From assembly GCF_015752045.1 (NCBI RefSeq), contig NZ_JADOUS010000001.1, forward strand, positions 186,001-250,000: DNA of 64,000 nt, read 5' to 3'. Below, piece after piece: positions 59,374-64,000 of the stretch. Every line of letters starts with the position of its first letter. The stretch's first letter is position 1. Below the pieces are notes generated by a model. The model did no database searches. It saw nothing but the letters and a program-made list of their open reading frames with translations, and was not told the origin of the DNA. This stretch comes from Arthrobacter_D sp015752045 (GTDB lineage: Bacteria > Actinomycetota > Actinomycetes > Actinomycetales > Micrococcaceae). The position numbers and the translations under genes are program-made.

Positions 59374-60166
59374 CGGACACGTGCAGCCCGGCGGTCCCGC
59401 CACGGCGAGGTTCGGGCCGCGGCTCGCGGAGGAACGCCGCAGGGACCTGGCCGGAGCCTACCTGTCCGGGGCCGGCCGCTACGATCGCGTACGCCCCGGA
59501 TACCCTGCCGTCGTCGCCGACTGGATCATCCCCGACGACGCCCGCCGCGCAGCCGATCTCGGCGCCGGGACGGGCCTGTTCACGGAACTGCTGGTGGAGC
59601 GCGGAGTCGCGGTGACGGCGGTGGACCCTTCCGAGGACATGCTGGCCGTCCTCGCGGGCAGGCTGCCCGGTGTTCCCGCCGTCCGGGGCACGGCGGAGGA
59701 GTCGCACCTCCAGCACGCCTCCCTGGACCTGCTCACCCTGGCGCAGGCGTGGCACTGGTGCGATCACACAGCCACGGTCCGGGAGGCGGCCCGGGTGCTG
59801 AAGCCGGCGGGCCGCCTCGCCCTCCTCTGGAACCAGCTCGACGTCTCGATCCCGTGGGTGCACCGCCTGTCGCGGATCATGCACGCCGGTGACGTGTTCT
59901 CGCCCTCGTACCGGCCCGTGTTCGGACCCGCCTTCGACACCCCGGAGGATCTGGTGGTGCACTGGGTCCAGGAACTGGACGTCCCCGGCGTACTGGACCT
60001 CGCCCGGTCCCGCAGCTACTACCAGCGGGCAGCGCCGGCGCTGCGGGACCGCGTCGAGGCGAATCTCACGTGGTACCTCACCGACTACCTGGCCTTCGCC
60101 CCGGACGCGTCCCTCCGCCTGCCCTACTACACCCATGCGTGGCGGGCACCCCTGCGATCGACCTAG
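59354..60166 (+). CDS. Class I SAM-dependent methyltransferase
   Basis: The 270-residue protein has SAM motif I AADLGAGTGLFTEL, the acidic residue in VTAVDPSEDML, and a UbiE/Methyltransf_11 style core (LDLLTLAQAWHWCDHTATVR, EAARVLKPAGRLALLWNQL). The substrate cannot be told. Starts at 59354 and 59360 are both possible; both overlap hisN. It is in one transcript with hisN, which itself looks leaderless. Confidence 0.82.
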   Translation: MWMTCSSGHVQPGGPATARFGPRLAEERRRDLAGAYLSGAGRYDRVRPGYPAVVADWIIPDDARRAADLGAGTGLFTELLVERGVAVTAVDPSEDMLAVLAGRLPGVPAVRGTAEESHLQHASLDLLTLAQAWHWCDHTATVREAARVLKPAGRLALLWNQLDVSIPWVHRLSRIMHAGDVFSPSYRPVFGPAFDTPEDLVVHWVQELDVPGVLDLARSRSYYQRAAPALRDRVEANLTWYLTDYLAFAPDASLRLPYYTHAWRAPLRST

Positions 60167-60167
60167 A

Positions 60168-60206
60168 TTTCGGCATGCCTGAAGGCTAGGTTTAGGCATG
60201 CCTCAA
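60168..60206. promoter_or_regulatory. Two DtxR/MntR-type palindromic boxes at the metal importer promoter
   Basis: Box 1 (60168-60183) TTTCGGCATGCCTGAA and box 2 (60191-60206) TTTAGGCATGCCTCAA share the core GGCATGCC with matching flanks and are centred 23 bases apart. Box 2 overlaps the start codon at 60198 and the TAGGTT -10 at 60187-60192 lies between them. DtxR-family regulators bind palindromes of this kind, and one is encoded at the end of this operon. Confidence 0.65.
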
Positions 60207-61121
60207 AATGCTCGGCGCAGTGCCTTCGGGTGGGTGGTCCTCCAGTGCCTCGTCCTGGCCGTCGTGGCCACCGGCTGTTCGCTCCAGGCGGTGCCGTCCT
60301 CCTCCCCGGATGACCGCCCGCACGTGCTGACGACCTTCTCGGTCCTCGCGGACCTCGTCGACACCGTCGGCGGCGGCCACGTCCGGGTCGAGTCGATCAC
60401 CAAGGTCGGAGCCGAGATCCACGGGTACGAGCCCACGCCGTCCGACCTCGTGCGGGCCCAGGACGCCGACCTCATCATCGACAACGGACTCGGGCTCGAA
60501 CGCTGGTTCGAGCGGTTCCTGAACTCCGTCGACGCACCCCGCACGGTCCTGTCCGACGGCGTCGAGCCCATCGACATCCACACGGGCGACTACCGCGGAC
60601 GGGCGAACCCCCACGCATGGATGTCCCCCGTCGCCGCGCAGATCTATGTGGACAACACCGTCGAGGCCCTCTCCGGGCTCGCCCCGGAGCACGCCGCCGA
60701 CTTCGAGGCGAACGGCCGACAGCTCAAGGCGGAACTGGCGGGCCTGCTCACCGACTTCCGGGCGGACCTCGCCGACGTCGACGCCGCAGCACTGGTGACC
60801 TGCGAGGGGGCCTTCTCCTATCTCGCCCGCGACGCAGGGCTCGAGGAGGCGTTCATCTGGCCGGTCAACGCCGACTCCGAGGGGACGCCGCGGCAGATCC
60901 GCGGGGTCATCACCTTCGTCGAGGAGCACCGCGTCCCGACGCTCTTCTGCGAATCCACGGTCAACCCCTCCGCCCAGGAGCAGGTGGCCCTCGCCACCGG
61001 CACCCGCCTGGGCGGGACGCTGTATGTCGACTCGCTGTCCGGACCCGAGGGACCGGTACCGGGCTTCGTCGACCTCATCCGGTACGACCTGCACACCATC
61101 GCGGAAGGACTCGCACGATGA
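60198..61121 (+). CDS. Metal (Mn/Zn) ABC transporter binding lipoprotein
   Basis: The 307-residue protein has a lipoprotein signal (VVLQCLVLAVVATGCSL, lipobox ATGC) and the cluster-9 fold: VLTTFSVLADLVDTVGGG, ligands in EIHGYEPTPSD and NPHAWMSPVAAQ, a third in the ECE region CEGAFSYLARD, and a Glu/Asp site. It lacks the His-rich loop of ZnuA, so manganese or iron is more likely. The ATG lies inside a DtxR-type box. TAGGTT ends six bases earlier, so the mRNA is probably leaderless. Confidence 0.9.
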   Translation: MPQNARRSAFGWVVLQCLVLAVVATGCSLQAVPSSSPDDRPHVLTTFSVLADLVDTVGGGHVRVESITKVGAEIHGYEPTPSDLVRAQDADLIIDNGLGLERWFERFLNSVDAPRTVLSDGVEPIDIHTGDYRGRANPHAWMSPVAAQIYVDNTVEALSGLAPEHAADFEANGRQLKAELAGLLTDFRADLADVDAAALVTCEGAFSYLARDAGLEEAFIWPVNADSEGTPRQIRGVITFVEEHRVPTLFCESTVNPSAQEQVALATGTRLGGTLYVDSLSGPEGPVPGFVDLIRYDLHTIAEGLAR

Positions 61122-61927
61122 CCGCCCACCGGGACCAGGAATCCGTGCCCGTCATCGACGTGCAGCACCTCACCGTCCGCTACGACGACGTGCTGGCCCT
61201 CGACGACGTGACCGTGAACCTCGCCCCCGGGACGATCTGCGGGCTCATCGGCGTCAACGGGTCGGGGAAGTCGACGCTCTTCACCGCCCTGATGGGGCTC
61301 CTCACGCCGCAGGCGGGCACCGTGGAACTCTTCGGGACCTCCATCACCCGGGCCAGGAAGAGCGGGCTCGTCGCCTACATGCCGCAGGCCGAGGGCGTCG
61401 ACTGGACCTTCCCGGTGTCGGTGTCCGACGTCGTCGGCATGGGCCTGTACGGGCGGCTCGGGGCGGCACGCCGGCTGCGGGCGGCCGACAGGGCGGCCGT
61501 CGACGACGCCCTCGAACGGGTGGGGCTGTCGGAGCTGAGGAAGCGCCAGATCGGGCAGTTGTCCGGCGGCCAGCGCAAGCGCGTGTTCATCGCCCGGAGC
61601 ATCGCCCAGGACGCCCGGCTCCTGCTCCTCGACGAGCCGTTGGCGGGGGTCGACCAGTCGAGCGAGCACACCATGACCGCGCTGCTGAAGGCGCTGCGGG
61701 ACGAGGGGCGGTCGGTGCTCGTGTCCACGCACGACCTCGCCGGCGTGCCGGACCTGTGCGACGAGGCCATCCTCCTGCACCAGCGCGTCCTGGCGCAGGG
61801 CGAGCCGTCGCGGGTCCTGACCCACGGCAACCTCGCCCTCGCCTTCGGTCCCCTGCCCGCAGGGATCTCCTCCGCCCCTCCCCCGGGACCCACGGCGGCG
61901 CCCTCCCCTCCGACCAGGGAATCCTGA
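61118..61927 (+). CDS. Metal ABC transporter ATP-binding protein
   Basis: The 269-residue ATPase has Walker A (GVNGSGKSTLFTA), signature (LSGGQRKRVFIARS), Walker B (LLLLDEPLAGVD) and the switch histidine (LVSTHDLAG). The C-terminus is a Pro/Ala-rich tail after the ATPase core. The start overlaps the stop of the binding-protein gene (ATGA). It energises the manganese/zinc-type importer with the permease at 61929. Confidence 0.92.
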   Translation: MTAHRDQESVPVIDVQHLTVRYDDVLALDDVTVNLAPGTICGLIGVNGSGKSTLFTALMGLLTPQAGTVELFGTSITRARKSGLVAYMPQAEGVDWTFPVSVSDVVGMGLYGRLGAARRLRAADRAAVDDALERVGLSELRKRQIGQLSGGQRKRVFIARSIAQDARLLLLDEPLAGVDQSSEHTMTALLKALRDEGRSVLVSTHDLAGVPDLCDEAILLHQRVLAQGEPSRVLTHGNLALAFGPLPAGISSAPPPGPTAAPSPPTRES

Positions 61928-61928
61928 C

Positions 61929-62822
61929 ATGGACGTCCTCGCGTTCCTCCTCGAACCGCTCCAGTACGGCTTCCTCACCAGGGCCCTCGCCGTGACCGTC
62001 GCGGCGGCCGTCGTCGCCGCGGTGCTCTCCTGCTGGCTCATCCTCATGGGATGGTCGCTGATGGGCGACGCCGTGTCCCACGCCGTCCTGCCCGGCGTCG
62101 CCCTCGCCTACATCATCGGCATCCCCTTCTCCATCGGTGCCTTCGTGTTCGGTATCGGGGCCGTGGCGCTCATCGGACTCGTCCGGTCCACCACCAAGCT
62201 GAAGGCGGACACCGTGATCGGCGTGGTCTTCACCGGTCTCTTCGCCGCCGGGCTGGCCATCGTCTCGGCCACGCCGTCGCAGATCGACCTCATGCACATC
62301 CTGTTCGGCAACGTCCTCGGGGTGTCCGCGGGCGATGTCCGGCAGGTCCTGATCCTCGGCGCACTGACCCTCGCCATCCTGCTGGTGAAACGGCGTGACC
62401 TCACCCTGCTCGCCTTCGACCGCACGCATGCCCACGTGATCGGCCTGAACACGCGGTTCCTGTCCGCGCTCCTCCTCGGCCTGCTCGCGCTGACCGTCGT
62501 CGTGGGCCTCCAGGCCGTGGGCATCATCCTCGTCGTGGCCATGCTGATCACGCCCGGAGCCACGGCGTTCCTCCTCGCCCGCAGTTTCGACCGCATGCTG
62601 GTGATCGCCGTCGTGCTGACGGTGGCCGCGTCCGTGGCCGGCATCTACGCCAGCTACTACCTCGACATCTCCACCGGTGCCGCCGTCGTGCTCTGCCAGG
62701 CCCTCGTGTTCGCCGTCGTCTACCTCGTCGGCCGGCCCGACGGCGTGCTGTGGCAGGCGCGACGACGCCGCACGGCGGTCGCTCGACCCGGCACGCCGGC
62801 CATGCCGAGGGACGCCCGGTGA
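61929..62822 (+). CDS. Metal ABC transporter permease, ABC-3 family
   Basis: The 297-residue permease has about eight hydrophobic segments and the ABC-3 signature SLMGDAVSHAVLPGVALAYI near the N-terminus, with TRFLSALLLGLLALTVVVGL and QAVGIILVVAMLITPGATA. It ends in a basic Arg-rich tail. One base separates it from the ATPase stop and its stop overlaps the regulator start (GTGA). Transports Mn2+ or Zn2+ by context. Confidence 0.92.
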   Translation: MDVLAFLLEPLQYGFLTRALAVTVAAAVVAAVLSCWLILMGWSLMGDAVSHAVLPGVALAYIIGIPFSIGAFVFGIGAVALIGLVRSTTKLKADTVIGVVFTGLFAAGLAIVSATPSQIDLMHILFGNVLGVSAGDVRQVLILGALTLAILLVKRRDLTLLAFDRTHAHVIGLNTRFLSALLLGLLALTVVVGLQAVGIILVVAMLITPGATAFLLARSFDRMLVIAVVLTVAASVAGIYASYYLDISTGAAVVLCQALVFAVVYLVGRPDGVLWQARRRRTAVARPGTPAMPRDAR

Positions 62823-63571
62823 CGGGCCGGAGGGGCGCCGTACTCAGTATCGAATCGACGAGCGTGCAGGACTACGTGAAGGCGATCTACGCGTTCACGG
62901 AGTGGCAGGCGGACCCGATCACGGCCACGCACCTGGCCGCGCGCCTGACGGTCGCGAACTCGTCCGTCACCGGGATGGTCGGCAAGCTCGTGGGCCTGAA
63001 CCTGGCCGAGCACCGCAAGTACGGGCCGATCAGCCTCACGCCGTCGGGGCGGACGCTCGCCCTCGCGATGGTCCGCCGCCACCGGCTCATCGAGACCTTC
63101 CTCGTCACGGAACTGGGCTACGGCTGGGACGAGGTGCACGACGAGGCGGAACTGCTCGAGCACACGGTCTCGGATGCCTTCGTCGAGCGGCTCGACCTGA
63201 AACTGGGCCGGCCCGCGCGCGACCCCCACGGCGATCCGATCCCCGGTGCGGACGGCCGCGTCCGCTACCCCCCGGCGCACCGGCTGGACAGCCTGGACGA
63301 GGGCCACCTCGGCCGGCTCGCGAGGGTCAGCGACGACGATCCCGACGTGCTGCGCCTCCTCGACCGGCACGGCATCGCCCTCGACGCCGTCCTCCTGGTG
63401 GCCCGGAGCGGCGCGGGGCCGCTGATCGAGCTGCGCCTGGGCACCGACGCCTCGGCGCCGGGCCTCTCCGCGGACGGTGCCCTCGCGCGGTCGCTGTGGA
63501 TCGAGAGTACGGCCCCGCACACGGGCTGCACCGTCGACGTCGGATCACGACGGAGCGTCAGCCCCTCCTAG
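62819..63571 (+). CDS. mntR: DtxR/MntR-family metal-dependent regulator
   Basis: The 250-residue protein has the DtxR winged helix (SVQDYVKAIYAFTEWQADPI, THLAARLTVANSSVTGMVGK), the dimer/metal domain (RRHRLIETFLVTELGYGWDE, VHDEAELLEHTVSDAFVERL) with metal-type ligands His and Glu, and a C-terminal FeoA/SH3-like part of about 90 residues. It likely senses Mn2+ and binds the two boxes at 60168-60206 to repress the operon it ends. The GTG at 62819 overlaps the permease stop. Confidence 0.88.
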   Translation: MTGRRGAVLSIESTSVQDYVKAIYAFTEWQADPITATHLAARLTVANSSVTGMVGKLVGLNLAEHRKYGPISLTPSGRTLALAMVRRHRLIETFLVTELGYGWDEVHDEAELLEHTVSDAFVERLDLKLGRPARDPHGDPIPGADGRVRYPPAHRLDSLDEGHLGRLARVSDDDPDVLRLLDRHGIALDAVLLVARSGAGPLIELRLGTDASAPGLSADGALARSLWIESTAPHTGCTVDVGSRRSVSPS

Positions 63572-63625
63572 ACTGGGCGGGACCTGCAATGCCCCTGCAC
63601 CATGCCAGCTGAACGGAGTGCCCCG

Positions 63626-64000
63626 ATGACCACTCTCGGACTCGAAGAGGAGTACCTGCTCCTCGACCCGCAGTCGGGACTGCCCGCCCATCACGCCGCC
63701 GAGGTGGAGGGCATGCTCGAATCCCACCCGGAGGTCGGATCGGACGAGATCCAGCGCGAGCTGCTCTCCTGCCAGATCGAGACGGCCACCCCCGTCTGCT
63801 CCACCCTCACGGAGGCCGAGGAGTCGCTGCTGAACTTCCGGAGGAAGTTCGCGGACGCGGCCGCCCGCGTCGGGAGCATCGGCGCAGCCACCGGTACGGC
63901 ACCGCGGATCCCCCAGGCGTATCCGGAACTCACCGACAAGCAGCGCTACGAGGACCTCCGGGCCAGCGCGCCCGGCATCGTCGGCGACCAGTTCGTCAAC
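63626..64000 (+). CDS. Glutamate-cysteine ligase, YbdK family, 3'-truncated by window edge
   Basis: The visible 125 residues begin TTLGLEEEYLLLDPQSGLPA, the GCS2/YbdK start, and continue ELLSCQIETATPVCSTLTEA with the typical E-rich early active-site strand. The gene runs off the right edge. The family forms gamma-glutamylcysteine-type bonds in glutathione, ergothioneine or related pathways; the actual amine is unknown. ACGGAG lies seven bases before the ATG. TAGACT at 63569-63574 lies at the end of mntR and could be its own promoter -10. Confidence 0.88.
   Translation, partial: MTTLGLEEEYLLLDPQSGLPAHHAAEVEGMLESHPEVGSDEIQRELLSCQIETATPVCSTLTEAEESLLNFRRKFADAAARVGSIGAATGTAPRIPQAYPELTDKQRYEDLRASAPGIVGDQFVN

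Noticed and set aside
1..64000. CRISPR array, insertion sequence or prophage
   Set aside because: No regularly spaced repeats, transposase, integrase or phage structural gene was recognised.

Overview
The window is 64 kb of high-GC DNA that reads like the chromosome of a Gram-positive actinobacterium, most likely in or near the Micrococcaceae (Arthrobacter-like). The support is gene content, not a search: a fused 2-oxoglutarate metabolism enzyme (Kgd), a SigR/RsrA redox pair, a 24-residue bL37 ribosomal protein gene, GuaB1, the order aroA-rsgA-csp-hisN, frequent GTG starts, 4-nt stop/start overlaps (ATGA, GTGA), and many starts that sit 5-9 nt downstream of a TANNNT box, as in leaderless transcription.

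Positions 1-19.4 kb are an accessory, stress-oriented stretch made of short operons. It holds a TspO-like membrane protein (cut by the left edge), an MFS exporter coupled to a ChrB-type protein with a palindromic operator, an ABC-2 exporter, a butanediol-type dehydrogenase, glutamate decarboxylase beside a CLC protein with an unusual C-terminal extension (an acid-stress pair), a GNAT/AAA+ fusion, a DUF2975/XRE pair, an AAC(3)-I-like acetyltransferase, two GAF-ANTAR proteins, a stand-alone DosS-like kinase, a tandem universal stress protein, and an MBL-fold enzyme with a DosR-like box upstream. Together these suggest a hypoxia, acid or dormancy response. The tRNA-Arg(CCG) gene at 19.47 kb marks the right edge of this stretch.

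Positions 19.6-31.9 kb carry a DUF4129-MoxR-DUF58 operon, a WYL regulator, the HrpA helicase, and small enzymes (HIT, tandem rhodanese, UlaG-like MBL). Positions 31.9-36.7 kb are a zinc block: zur, two MarR paralogs and znuACB. Positions 36.7-41.0 kb carry two CNNM/CorC-type proteins and guaB1, which ends in a perfect palindrome next to an 18-G tract.

Positions 41.2-52.3 kb carry kgd, a GDSL-fold gene whose catalytic residues are all replaced, and a peptide/oligopeptide ABC importer (lipoprotein, two permeases, one double ATPase) with a strong hairpin after the binding-protein gene. Positions 52.3-60.2 kb hold an MDR reductase, bL37, the sigR-rsrA pair, DoxX, aroA, rsgA, a cold-shock gene, hisN and a methyltransferase. 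Positions 60.2-63.6 kb are a Mn/Zn-type ABC importer with its own DtxR/MntR regulator and two palindromic boxes at the promoter. The window ends inside a YbdK-type glutamate-cysteine ligase gene.
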